The translations under genes and the position numbers were made by a program. A stretch of DNA of 63,294 nucleotides from Phycisphaerae bacterium (GTDB taxonomy: Bacteria; Planctomycetota; Phycisphaerae; Sedimentisphaerales; Anaerobacaceae). Shown in pieces: positions 25,197 to 33,032 of this stretch. The stretch is taken from assembly GCA_030619925.1 (NCBI GenBank), contig JAUXAL010000011.1, positions 1 to 63,294 of the forward strand. Reading direction: 5' to 3'. The notes beneath the pieces were generated by a model that was not told the origin of the DNA, made no database searches, and worked only from the letters and a program-made list of their open reading frames with translations. Position 1 is the stretch's first letter; each line of letters opens with the position of its first letter.

Positions 25197-26396
25197 ATGC
25201 AGCCTTTCACTCTTTTAATCAAGCCATCGGGTTCAGATTGCAATATTGATTGCAAATACTGTTTTTACAAGGCCAGGGCTCCGGAATTTGGACAGGGCAG
25301 GCAGCGAATGAGCGACGAAGTGCTCGAGAAACTTGTTAAAGATTATATGCAGCTGGGTTTTGCGGTTGTCGGCTTTGCCTGGCAGGGCGGTGAGCCTACG
25401 TTGATGGGCGTCGATTTTTTCAGAAGGGCGGTGGAATTACAAAAGAAATACGGCGGCAGCGGCCAACAGGTAAGCAATACGCTGCAAACCAACGGCGTTT
25501 TGCTTGACGATAAGTGGTGCCGGTTCTTCGGCGAAAACAAGTTTCTGCTCGGTATAAGCATCGACGGCCCAAAAGAATTTCACGACTACTACCGCCTCGA
25601 CCATTCCGGTTCGGGGACATTCGACAGGGTGATGCGAGGCATCGAAAAGTGCAAGAAGCATAAGGTTGAATTTAGTGCCCTTGTTTTGCTGAATAATAAA
25701 AACGTAGAGCAGCCGGACAAGCTGTTTGATTTCTTAGTTGAAAATGACCTGACGTTTATACAGTTCATTCCCTGTATTGAGAGGGACCCCGCCACCGGTA
25801 ACATTGCGGATTTTTCAATCACGGCGAAGCAGTACGGCGATTTCTTGTGCAGGTTATTCGACCTCTGGTACGACTACGGCCCGGAAAAACTGAACATCCG
25901 TGAGTTTGACTCGTTAGTGACCTGTTACGTTATGGGCAATCACACAATTTGCACATACAGCAAACAATGCGCCGGTTTTGTCGTTATCGAGCACACCGGC
26001 GATGCGTTTTGCTGTGAGTTTTTTGTCGAGCCGAAGTGGCGATTAGGCAGCATCTTTGAAACGCCGCTCGAGAAACTCGCCGCCGGCAGCAAAAAGCGGG
26101 CCTTTGCGCGGAGCAAGGAGAATCTCTGCAACAAATGTCTTGTTTGCAGATACCTTGATATCTGCCGCGGCGGTTGTATGAAAGATAGAGCGGTGCTCGA
26201 TGCTGGATACTCGATACTCGACGAGAATCAAGAATCGAGAATCGAGGGTCGAGAAAATTATTTCTGTGAGAGTTATAAGCAGTTTTTCGATTACACAATT
26301 CCAAGGTTTATGCAAATTGCCGCTGCCATAGAAGATGGTTCCGCTGCCAGACACACGCGTTCGGCTGAAAAAGTCAGGCTGCGAATCGAGAAGTAA
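25197..26396 (+). CDS. Anaerobic sulfatase maturase (radical SAM), copy 1
   Basis: A radical-SAM enzyme that converts the active-site Cys or Ser of sulfatases to formylglycine without oxygen. The 399-residue protein has the cluster CNIDCKYC (C15, C19, C22), GGEPTLMG, and SIDGPKEFHDYYR. A C-terminal SPASM region has several cysteines, including CNKCLVCRYLDICRGGCMKDR. ATG at 25197 matches the start of copy 2. A heptamer array (26206-26254) is embedded in frame between KDR and YFCESYK and encodes DAGYSILDENQESRIEGREN. Adjacent sulfatase and second maturase support the role. Confidence 0.9.
   Translation: MQPFTLLIKPSGSDCNIDCKYCFYKARAPEFGQGRQRMSDEVLEKLVKDYMQLGFAVVGFAWQGGEPTLMGVDFFRRAVELQKKYGGSGQQVSNTLQTNGVLLDDKWCRFFGENKFLLGISIDGPKEFHDYYRLDHSGSGTFDRVMRGIEKCKKHKVEFSALVLLNNKNVEQPDKLFDFLVENDLTFIQFIPCIERDPATGNIADFSITAKQYGDFLCRLFDLWYDYGPEKLNIREFDSLVTCYVMGNHTICTYSKQCAGFVVIEHTGDAFCCEFFVEPKWRLGSIFETPLEKLAAGSKKRAFARSKENLCNKCLVCRYLDICRGGCMKDRAVLDAGYSILDENQESRIEGRENYFCESYKQFFDYTIPRFMQIAAAIEDGSAARHTRSAEKVRLRIEK
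26206..26254. repeat. In-frame heptanucleotide array, 7 units, in maturase 1
   Basis: GATACTC, GATACTC, GACGAGA, ATCAAGA, ATCGAGA, ATCGAGG, GTCGAGA. Units invert polarity midway, giving partial self-complementarity. Confidence 0.85.
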
Positions 26397-26543
26397 CCGC
26401 AAAAAGCCCCACCCATACAGTGATTGAAAAAATGATAGCAACCTAAGCCAATTTGTGGTACATTTCTGGTCGCGGTGGAGAAGGCGAAGTTTCTATGTAT
26501 TTTCAAAAGAACAAATAAGAATGTTGACAGACGAAGTTTTGCA

Positions 26544-28010
26544 ATGAACGAGAACTTAAATCGGCGTGATTTTATAAAGGCCGCGGGCCTGGGGGCAGCG
26601 GCGTTTGCGATGCCGGCGTCCCTTTTTGCCGCAAAAAGGAAAGCCGGCGGCGCGGAGGGACCCAACGTTGTTTTCATTGTCGTGGACGATTTGCGTCCGC
26701 AGCTTGGCTGTTATGGCCATAAACAGATGATCTCTCCAAATATAGACGGCCTGGCTGGCGATGGTGTTGTTTTCCTGCGTTCTTATTGCCAGGTTCCCGT
26801 CTGCGGTGCCTCGCGCGCCAGCCTTCTGACAGGAGTACGGCCGACTCGAAATAGGTTTATTGGTTACAGCGCGCGGGTGGACAGAGATTTGCCGGGTGCA
26901 TTGGCTCTCCCGAAGCACTTCAAGAACAACGGATACCACACCATATCAAACGGCAAAGTTTTTCACCATTCAACGGACTGCAGGGATAGCTGGTGTGAAG
27001 AGCCGTGGCGCCCTGAAGGCCCCTGGAGGAATTATCTGCTGGAAGAGAACAGAAAGCTGGCTGAGAAAAACCCCAGCGGTGCCGGCCCTGCTTACGAGGC
27101 AGCCGATGTTCCCGACAACGCCTATTGGGATGGAAAACTTGCGGACAAGGCGGTTTCGGATCTTAGGCGTCTAAAAGATATGGACAAACCATTTTTCCTT
27201 GCGCTCGGTTTTTGGAAGCCGCACCTGCCCTTCAATGCTCCCAAGAAATACTGGGATTTATATAAACGAGAGGAAATTGATTTGGCGGACAATCCTTTCA
27301 GGCCCAGAGGCGCTCCGGATGCTGCCCTGCACAACTGGGGCGAATTGCGAGCGTACGAAGGAATCCCGAAAAGAGGGCCTTTGCCGGAGACCATCGCGCG
27401 GACGATGATTCATGGCTATTACGCATGTGTCAGTTACACCGATGCTCAAATCGGCAGGGTATTAGCTGAGCTCGACCGTCTGGGTCTGCGGGACAATACA
27501 ATCGTGGTGCTCTGGGGTGACCACGGCTGGAACTTAGGTGAGCATGGCTTATGGTGCAAACACTGCAACTTTGAGACGTCTTTACATTCGCCGTTAGTCA
27601 TCCGCGGGCCGGGAGTCAAGGCCGGCACTCGAACAAATGCCTTAACAGAGTATCTGGATATCTATCCGTCACTATGTGAATTGTGCGAGCTGCCGCTGCC
27701 GGGCCATCTTCAGGGCAGGAGTTTTGTGCCGCTTATGAAAAGCCCGGACCTACCCTGGAAAAAGGCCGTGTTCAGCAGGTTTCATGATGGCGATTCGGTC
27801 AAGACGGACCGGTACCGCTACACAGAGTGGCGCCGAAAAGACGGCAGGATGTATGCACGAATGCTGTACGACCATTCTGTTGACTGGGTGGAGAATGTAA
27901 ATATTTCCGAGCTGCCGAAGAACAGGCAAGTTGTCAAGAGATTGAGTAAAATGCTTCAGCAGGTTCGTACTACTCTGCGAAGCACAAGAGCTGCCGGCAG
28001 GTTGGATTGA
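26544..28010 (+). CDS. Tat-exported Cys-type sulfatase (iduronate-2-sulfatase-like)
   Basis: Hydrolyses sulfate esters, probably from polysaccharides. About 488 residues with twin-arginine leader NRRDFIKAAGLGAAAFAMPAS. The alkaline-phosphatase-like core has NVVFIVVDDL (metal Asp48-Asp49). The formylglycine motif CGASRASLLTG has Cys87 as the residue to be modified. NGKVFHH and VVLWGDHGWNLGEHGLW are also present. LGCYG and the KVFHH block favour the iduronate-2-sulfatase-like subgroup. It lies between two anaerobic maturase genes that can modify Cys-type sites. Start at 26544 is taken from the leader; the upstream in-frame codons are ignored. Confidence 0.92.
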   Translation: MNENLNRRDFIKAAGLGAAAFAMPASLFAAKRKAGGAEGPNVVFIVVDDLRPQLGCYGHKQMISPNIDGLAGDGVVFLRSYCQVPVCGASRASLLTGVRPTRNRFIGYSARVDRDLPGALALPKHFKNNGYHTISNGKVFHHSTDCRDSWCEEPWRPEGPWRNYLLEENRKLAEKNPSGAGPAYEAADVPDNAYWDGKLADKAVSDLRRLKDMDKPFFLALGFWKPHLPFNAPKKYWDLYKREEIDLADNPFRPRGAPDAALHNWGELRAYEGIPKRGPLPETIARTMIHGYYACVSYTDAQIGRVLAELDRLGLRDNTIVVLWGDHGWNLGEHGLWCKHCNFETSLHSPLVIRGPGVKAGTRTNALTEYLDIYPSLCELCELPLPGHLQGRSFVPLMKSPDLPWKKAVFSRFHDGDSVKTDRYRYTEWRRKDGRMYARMLYDHSVDWVENVNISELPKNRQVVKRLSKMLQQVRTTLRSTRAAGRLD

Positions 28011-28075
28011 GACGTACGGTGGAAACACATCAAAATAGATGAATAGTCAAGTTTGATTCGGGGGCGCAGAAGATA

Positions 28076-29308
28076 ATGCAGCCGTTTACTCTTTTAATAA
28101 AGCCGTCCGGCTCAGATTGCAACGTTGATTGCAAATACTGTTTTTACAAGCACCGGGCCCCGGAAGTCGGCGAGGGCAAACAGCGGATGAGCGATGAAGT
28201 GCTCGAGAGACTTGTTAAGGATTATATGCAATTGCGTTTTCCGTTGAGCGGTTTTGCCTGGCAGGGCGGCGAGCCGACGCTGATGGGCCTGGACTTCTAC
28301 AAAAAAGCGGTGGAATTGCAAAAAAAATATGGCAGCAGTGGCCAGGAGGTCGGCAACTCTATACAGACCAACGCAATCCTGCTCGATGACAAATGGTGCC
28401 GGTTCCTGCACGACAATAAGTTCCTTGTCGGCGTCAGTATAGACGGCCCCAAGGAATTTCACGACTACTACCGCCTTGACCATTCCGGTTCGGGGACATT
28501 CGATAAGGTGATGCGGGCCATCGAAAACTGTAAGGAATATAAGGCTGAATTTAATACTCTTACCTTGCTGAACGCTAAGAATGCGGAGCATCCGGACGAG
28601 GTGTTTGATTTCCTTGTCGGGCTTGGGACAAGGTTTTTACAGTTTATTCCTTGTGTGGAGGTTGACCCAGCGACGGACGAAATTGCGGACTTTTCAATTA
28701 CGCCGGAGCAGTACGGTAACTTCTTGTGCAGGTTATTTGACCGCTGGTACGAATATGGGCCGGGTTCCCGCAAAGCGGGGTCCCCGCAGAATTTGAGCAT
28801 TCGCAACTTTGATTCGATAGTCTCGTACTGCGTGACCGGCAAACATACGATTTGCACATTCGACAAACAGTGCAGTCAATATATTGTTATCGAGCATAGC
28901 GGCGATGCTTTCTGCTGTGATTTTTTCGTCGAGCCGAAGTGGCGATTGGGTAACATTTTTGAAACACCGATAGAGAAACTGGCCGCCAGCAGCAAAAAGA
29001 GGGCCTTTGCCCGGGCCAAACAAAATCTCTGCAACAAATGCCTTGTGTGCAGACATCTTACCATCTGTCGAGGCGGCTGTATGAAAGATCGAGTGATGCT
29101 CGATGCTGGATACTCGATACTCGACGAGAATCGCCCAGCACCGCTGGGTCTCGATCAAACCCGCCTTCGGCGGGCGAGAATCGAGAATCGAGAGAGCTAT
29201 TTCTGCGAGGCCTACAAGCGTTTCTTCGATCACACAATACCGAGGTTTATGCAGATAGCCGCTGAGATTAACGCCGCCCGGACTGCGAGGCCCCGGCCCT
29301 TTGCATAG
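28076..29308 (+). CDS. Anaerobic sulfatase maturase (radical SAM), copy 2
   Basis: Paralogue of the 25.2-kb gene, with the same opening (QPFTLLIKPSGSDCNVDCKYC), GGEPTLMG, SIDGPKEFHDYYR and SPASM cysteines. At 410 residues it is longer because of two in-frame insertions. About ten residues (GSRKAGSPQ region) come from a CCCGC-aaa-GCGGG hairpin at 28767-28779. Thirteen residues in the heptamer array come from a dual-hairpin element at 29134-29174. Both lie in regions likely to be surface loops, and all cluster cysteines remain. Retention of two maturases around one sulfatase may reflect other sulfatase clients elsewhere in the genome. Confidence 0.88.
   Translation: MQPFTLLIKPSGSDCNVDCKYCFYKHRAPEVGEGKQRMSDEVLERLVKDYMQLRFPLSGFAWQGGEPTLMGLDFYKKAVELQKKYGSSGQEVGNSIQTNAILLDDKWCRFLHDNKFLVGVSIDGPKEFHDYYRLDHSGSGTFDKVMRAIENCKEYKAEFNTLTLLNAKNAEHPDEVFDFLVGLGTRFLQFIPCVEVDPATDEIADFSITPEQYGNFLCRLFDRWYEYGPGSRKAGSPQNLSIRNFDSIVSYCVTGKHTICTFDKQCSQYIVIEHSGDAFCCDFFVEPKWRLGNIFETPIEKLAASSKKRAFARAKQNLCNKCLVCRHLTICRGGCMKDRVMLDAGYSILDENRPAPLGLDQTRLRRARIENRESYFCEAYKRFFDHTIPRFMQIAAEINAARTARPRPFA
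28767..28779. repeat. In-frame CCCGC hairpin in maturase 2
   Basis: CCCGC-aaa-GCGGG within 'ggttcccgcaaagcggggtc', absent from maturase 1. The same motif occurs at 12-25, 12647-12660 and 40042-40056. Confidence 0.65.
29109..29193. repeat. Heptamer array split by dual-hairpin insert, in maturase 2
   Basis: Three heptamers (29109-29129), then CCCAGC-acc-GCTGGG, spacer with GATCA, CCCGCC-ttc-GGCGGG (29134-29174), then two ATCGAGA heptamers to 29193. The net insert relative to copy 1 is 39 bp, so the frame is kept. Confidence 0.8.
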
Positions 29309-29397
29309 CGAGCCCATAGCAAAAGGTAGCCGATGTTGGCAAATTAGTAATCAATCGTAATTTGTTGTGAGAGAACAACATTGGAAAGGACAGAATT

Positions 29398-30954
29398 ATG
29401 AAACCGATAAAGCGCAGAACTTTTCTGGCTTGGACAATTGCCGCCGTTGCCACAGTTGGTGTTAGTTCCTGCTCATCCAGTCAAGGCCGCAACGAACAAG
29501 CGGCTGTAGAAAACGCCGGCCCTGGCCAAAAGGTGCTTGTCTTTACTCACGTTACGGTGATAGACGCAACCGGCGCGCCAGCCAAACCCGACATGACGGT
29601 GGTGATAAAGGGTGGCCGCATCGCGGCGCTTGGCAAAACCGCCAACCTCGACGTGCCGGAAAATGCGCACGTTGTGGATGCCACAGGCAAGTTTCTCATA
29701 CCCGGTCTCTGGGACATGCACGCTCATCTTCAAGATGTAGGCTTGGGGAAGAGCTATCTTGCCCTCTTTATCGCCAATGGAGTAACAGGCGTGCGGGTTA
29801 TGTCTGGCAGAGAGGAGTATCACGAATGGCATAAAGACATTCTTGCAGAGAAGCTGATAGGGCCCAGGATGGTAATCGGAAGCTTTATTGTTGGACCCAT
29901 GCCGGAAAACCTTCACGACTTGGGTAACGCTGAGGAAGGCCGCCAGCTTGTCAGAGATCTTAAGAAACAAGGTTGGGCGTTCGTGAAGCTCTTGAACTAC
30001 ATATTGCGGGATGTCTATTTTGCCATTGCGGATGAGGCAAAAAAGCAAGGGATTCCGTTTGTCGGTCATGTGCCGATCTCAGTAACTGCGGCAGAAGCTT
30101 CCGATGCAGGGCAAAGGAGTGTCGAACACATTTTAACCGATATTATCCCTGCCTGCTCAACAAGTGACGAATGTGAATTGAAGACAGAATTCCGGGCAGC
30201 CTGGAGCGCCGAATCGCCGGACTCTATAAGACTATTGACTAATAGCTCTTACAGCGAGCGGAAAGCAATGGAACTCTTCGCTCGTTTCGTCAAGAACAAG
30301 ACTTGGGTATGCCCAACACTATTAGCGCAGCATGGAGCATTGTCTCTGGATAAGGACGACTCAAGGCAGGACCCCAGGCTGAAATACATTCCACCAGGCA
30401 CAAGAGAATTCTGGAGGAACCATATTTGTACTGCTTTAGCAACAGGAGAAGCTCGGACTGACTTCGAGAAGTTGTCGAGGATGCAACTCAAAATCGTAGG
30501 CGATATGAAGCTTGCGGGTGTAGGGCTTTTGGCTGGAACTGACACTCCTTTGCCTTATTGCTTTCCAGGTTTTGGGCTACATGATGAATTGCAATTACTG
30601 GTTCGAGCCGGACTATCTCCTATGGAAGCCTTACGCACTGCAACGTACAATCCGGCCAAGTGCTTGGATAAGCTGGATTCGATGGGGACCATTGAGCGTG
30701 GCAAGGTTGCCGATCTGGTCTTGCTGGATGCCAACCCACTGCAAGACATCAGAAATACCCAAAGAATCGCTGCTGTCGTGTTTCGTGGTAAGATCTTTCA
30801 AAGAGCAGCCCTACAGAAGATGCTCGCACAGGTTGAGGCACAGGCTGAGACGGAGCATCTCCACCACGCTGCGGCTAACACGGTGAGATTGAGCGAGTCA
30901 AATTGCTTATTTCAGAAGGCGCCGATGTCAATGTCAAAAACAACGAAGGTCTGA
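29398..30954 (+). CDS. Tat-lipoprotein amidohydrolase, 3' end frameshifted
   Basis: A metal-dependent hydrolase of the imidazolonepropionase-like amidohydrolase group. The leader IKRRTFLAWTIAAVATVGVSSC combines a twin-arginine motif with a lipobox. Metal and catalytic features: DMHAHL near 106-111, VKLL, FVGHVP, SVEHI and LAGTDTPLP. Substrate unknown. The enzyme proper ends near ALQKMLAQVEAQA. The residues after that (EHLHHAAAN) look like the start of ankyrin repeats. The frame is lost at an ACAC dinucleotide (30878-30881) and ends at 30954 with unrelated residues. Confidence 0.82.
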   Translation: MKPIKRRTFLAWTIAAVATVGVSSCSSSQGRNEQAAVENAGPGQKVLVFTHVTVIDATGAPAKPDMTVVIKGGRIAALGKTANLDVPENAHVVDATGKFLIPGLWDMHAHLQDVGLGKSYLALFIANGVTGVRVMSGREEYHEWHKDILAEKLIGPRMVIGSFIVGPMPENLHDLGNAEEGRQLVRDLKKQGWAFVKLLNYILRDVYFAIADEAKKQGIPFVGHVPISVTAAEASDAGQRSVEHILTDIIPACSTSDECELKTEFRAAWSAESPDSIRLLTNSSYSERKAMELFARFVKNKTWVCPTLLAQHGALSLDKDDSRQDPRLKYIPPGTREFWRNHICTALATGEARTDFEKLSRMQLKIVGDMKLAGVGLLAGTDTPLPYCFPGFGLHDELQLLVRAGLSPMEALRTATYNPAKCLDKLDSMGTIERGKVADLVLLDANPLQDIRNTQRIAAVVFRGKIFQRAALQKMLAQVEAQAETEHLHHAAANTVRLSESNCLFQKAPMSMSKTTKV

Positions 30955-31502
30955 CTCCACTACACTACGCAGCCCGCGAAGGCTACAAGCAAATCGTAGA
31001 GGTTCTTCTGGCACATGGTGCCGATGTAAATATCAGGGAAAGATACTACAACCGGACGGCTGCAGAATTTGCCATGAAAAACAACCACCCCGAGATCGTT
31101 GAACTGCTCGTCGCCAGAGGTGCCGATATCTCTCCTCTGCATCTCGCCATCTACATGAAAGATGAGACCAAGGCAAAGAGTCTCATTGAGGGCGGTGCCG
31201 ATGTGAACAAGAGGACACCGTATGGCACCACCCCTCTGCACAGAGCGGCTGGTCGGGGTTTCAAGGATATTGTTGAACTCCTTATCGACCATGGTGCCGA
31301 TGTTAACGCCAAAGACAATTGGGACTGGACACCTCTTCACAGTGCAGTTTACGATACCAAGGACATGGTTGAACTGCTGATTGGCAAAGGGGCCGATGTC
31401 AATGCAAGAGACGGGTCGGGCCGAACCCCCTTATGGTATGCCGAGAAAGAAGGCTACACCGAAATCGTCGAACTGCTCCGCAAGCACGGGGCCAAGGAGT
31501 GA
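30903..31502 (+). CDS. Ankyrin-repeat protein, probably frameshifted off the amidohydrolase
   Basis: Ankyrin repeats throughout: GADVNVKNNEGLTPLHYAAREGYKQIVEVLLAHGADVN, then ERYYNRTAAEFAMKNNHPEIVELLVARGADI and three or four more to the stop. The first repeat begins upstream in two frames. EHLHHAAAN is in the amidohydrolase frame, and GEIERVKLLISEGADVN is in this frame. Removing one AC at 30878-30881 would join them into one polypeptide. A separate short product could start at the ATG at 30903, but no clear ribosome site is seen. Ankyrins mediate protein contacts; the partner is unknown. Confidence 0.7.
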   Translation: MLISEGADVNVKNNEGLTPLHYAAREGYKQIVEVLLAHGADVNIRERYYNRTAAEFAMKNNHPEIVELLVARGADISPLHLAIYMKDETKAKSLIEGGADVNKRTPYGTTPLHRAAGRGFKDIVELLIDHGADVNAKDNWDWTPLHSAVYDTKDMVELLIGKGADVNARDGSGRTPLWYAEKEGYTEIVELLRKHGAKE

Positions 31503-31561
31503 AAGCGTAGATGAGTAGCCGAGTACAGCAGTACGTCGGTAGATGAGTACGAATTCCACGT

Positions 31562-31657
31562 GTTGGTCCCCCGGTTGTCGGCAAGATCTTTGATAAAAGA
31601 GCGCTACAGAAGATGCTCGCACAGGTTGAGGCCGCCGCCAAGAAAAGCAAGAAGTAG
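31562..31657 (+). pseudogene. Orphan amidohydrolase C-terminal fragment
   Basis: In frame, this encodes GKIFDKRALQKMLAQVEAAAKKSKK and then a stop. It closely matches the amidohydrolase sequence GKIFQRAALQKMLAQVEAQA at about 30.79-30.85 kb. It has no upstream part. It looks like the original tail of an amidohydrolase gene cut off by the ankyrin segment, or a remnant of a second copy. Confidence 0.7.
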
Positions 31658-31676
31658 AATTAAGAGAGGACAAGCT

Positions 31677-31785
31677 ATGAAATCACTCAATCGCAGAACC
31701 TTCCTCGCGCGTTCTGTTGCAACTGCTGCTGCCCTGGGACTTACCTGGCGTTCATTCGGCCAAAGACGAGAAACCACCGGCCAAT
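31677..31785 (+). pseudogene. Orphan Tat-leader fragment of a truncated gene
   Basis: ATG at 31677 with AGAGAGGA upstream begins MKSLNRRTFLARSVATAAAL, a twin-arginine leader like that of the 29.4-kb amidohydrolase. Similarity to any mature protein stops near 31785, where the 3' end of pseudopilin 5 begins on the other strand. The open frame continues to 32084 only as antisense of that gene. Probably a gene beheaded by insertion or deletion. Confidence 0.65.
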
Positions 31786-31790
31786 CCTGT

Positions 31791-32573
31791 TCAGTAGTCC
31801 TTAAAACTTCTCATCCATTGCGGCCAGTCGCCTGGCAGGACGCTGCCGGCTGTTGTCCACAAGCCGTTTGTCCGGAAGTTACGATTCCATTTCAACGTCC
31901 ACAACTCCTTGAGTCCTATTCTTCGGACAGAGAAATCCAGAAAAGCACTGTTCGTCGCTGCGTTGTGTCTGTTAAGGCAGACGCGCCTCATGTTATCACC
32001 TCTCCAATGACCGGTACCGCTCTGTGTGTGACCGTCATATTCCGGAGGGTTGTCATAGTCGAGGGGCCCGGCTCCATACCATGAGCAATCCATAAACAGC
32101 GGAATTTGATTTGTGCCTCCAACATTGCGACCCTTGAAGTAACCCTCATCCGACCGGTCCTTTGTCCTGTTATAGACCCAGCGATTTATACCATAGCTGC
32201 CGTAGTCTTCCTGAGCTACGTAGTCGGCATCAAGGGAGCTTGCGCCCCAGATTCCAAACGTACCTGAGAGCCTGTTAGGGTTCGAGGCCTCCGGGCAGCA
32301 TACGGTTAGCTTGCGGTCTCTGTCGTGGGCTTGCAGGACCCACCTCCATCTGCCGCTGCTGTCACCGTAAGCGAAATAGCCATCGTTCTCGTCCATATAA
32401 AGCGAGAAGATAAGCGTCCATTGACGCAGGTTTGTTTGACAGGCGACCGATTTTGCCTGTTTTTTTACCCGATTTAATGTAGGCATTAATATCGACATCA
32501 ATAATGCAATAATGGCAATCACCACCAAGAGCTCTATTAACGTAAAGCCTTTTCGTTTGCGCATAAATGACAC
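31791..32573 (-). CDS. Pseudopilin-like protein 5
   Basis: A 260-residue paralogue. The leader RKRKG, then [30 protein letters not shown], has canonical Gly at -1. The H-X9-D variant is RHNAATNSAFLDFSVRRIG, and the C-terminus is PGDWPQWMRSFKDY. The start may be GTG 32573 or ATG 32564. Its 3' end abuts the truncated Tat-leader gene, suggesting the pseudopilin cassette moved or was retained during a rearrangement. It is the most divergent of the five in the central region. Confidence 0.83.
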   Translation of the reverse strand: MSFMRKRKGFTLIELLVVIAIIALLMSILMPTLNRVKKQAKSVACQTNLRQWTLIFSLYMDENDGYFAYGDSSGRWRWVLQAHDRDRKLTVCCPEASNPNRLSGTFGIWGASSLDADYVAQEDYGSYGINRWVYNRTKDRSDEGYFKGRNVGGTNQIPLFMDCSWYGAGPLDYDNPPEYDGHTQSGTGHWRGDNMRRVCLNRHNAATNSAFLDFSVRRIGLKELWTLKWNRNFRTNGLWTTAGSVLPGDWPQWMRSFKDY

Positions 32574-32726
32574 CGGTTCCTTAACGACGTTTTTTTTGTC
32601 TTGCTCATCGGTGCTTTCTTTACATGAACCGAAGTATTGTGTCCAATATTATATCAAGAATCATGTCAGAATCCGAGCATAAAGTAGTTAAACGCTTCGG
32701 TTATTCGGATTGGAAGCGGTTTTTTG

Positions 32727-32755
32727 TTGACAAAGAAGGTGTTTGCTTATAATAT
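32727..32755 (+). promoter_or_regulatory. Consensus sigma70 promoter upstream of HEAT-like gene
   Basis: TTGACA (32727-32732), 17-bp spacer and TAATAT (32750-32755). The predicted transcript has a leader of about 270 bases containing a dual-hairpin element and a heptamer array. Confidence 0.65.
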
Positions 32756-32772
32756 ATTACTTACAGGGACGA

Positions 32773-32812
32773 CCCGGCAGCGCCGGGCTTGATCATACCT
32801 GCCGTCGGCAGG
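32773..32812. repeat. Intergenic dual-hairpin element with GATCA core
   Basis: CCCGGC-agc-GCCGGG (32773-32787), spacer cttgatcata, CCTGCCG-t-CGGCAGG (32798-32812). Same architecture as 29134-29174 and 57189-57232. Confidence 0.7.
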
Positions 32813-32940
32813 CCGGCGTGCCGGGATGGCGACTTGTAGTTTTCGCATGCAGTTGAGAGCAAAAAATTACCCCAATAGCGGTATTTGGGAGGTAAGGGTC
32901 GTCGAGGCTGGTCTTTATGTGTTTTGGCAGCCGAAAGGGG

Positions 32941-32989
32941 ACAGAGGACAGAGGACAGAGAACAGAAGACAGACTTCTGACTTCTGATT
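32941..32989. repeat. Heptanucleotide array, 7 units
   Basis: acagagg, acagagg, acagaga, acagaag, acagact, tctgact, tctgatt. Polarity inverts midway. It lies 44 bp ahead of the HEAT-like start codon. Confidence 0.85.
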
Positions 32990-33032
32990 TCTTTTTTGTG
33001 ATAAAACAAGAGGGTTTTTTGGAGATATTTCG

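Noticed and set aside
30870-30900. Programmed ribosomal frameshift between amidohydrolase and ankyrin
   Set aside because: The ACAC site lacks a slippery heptamer and no stimulating structure is evident; a 2-base indel or sequencing error explains it better.
31786-32084. Extension of the 31677 frame as real protein
   Set aside because: After the Tat leader the frame is simply the reverse of pseudopilin 5; similar antisense frames occur opposite pseudopilin 1 because the sense genes are related.
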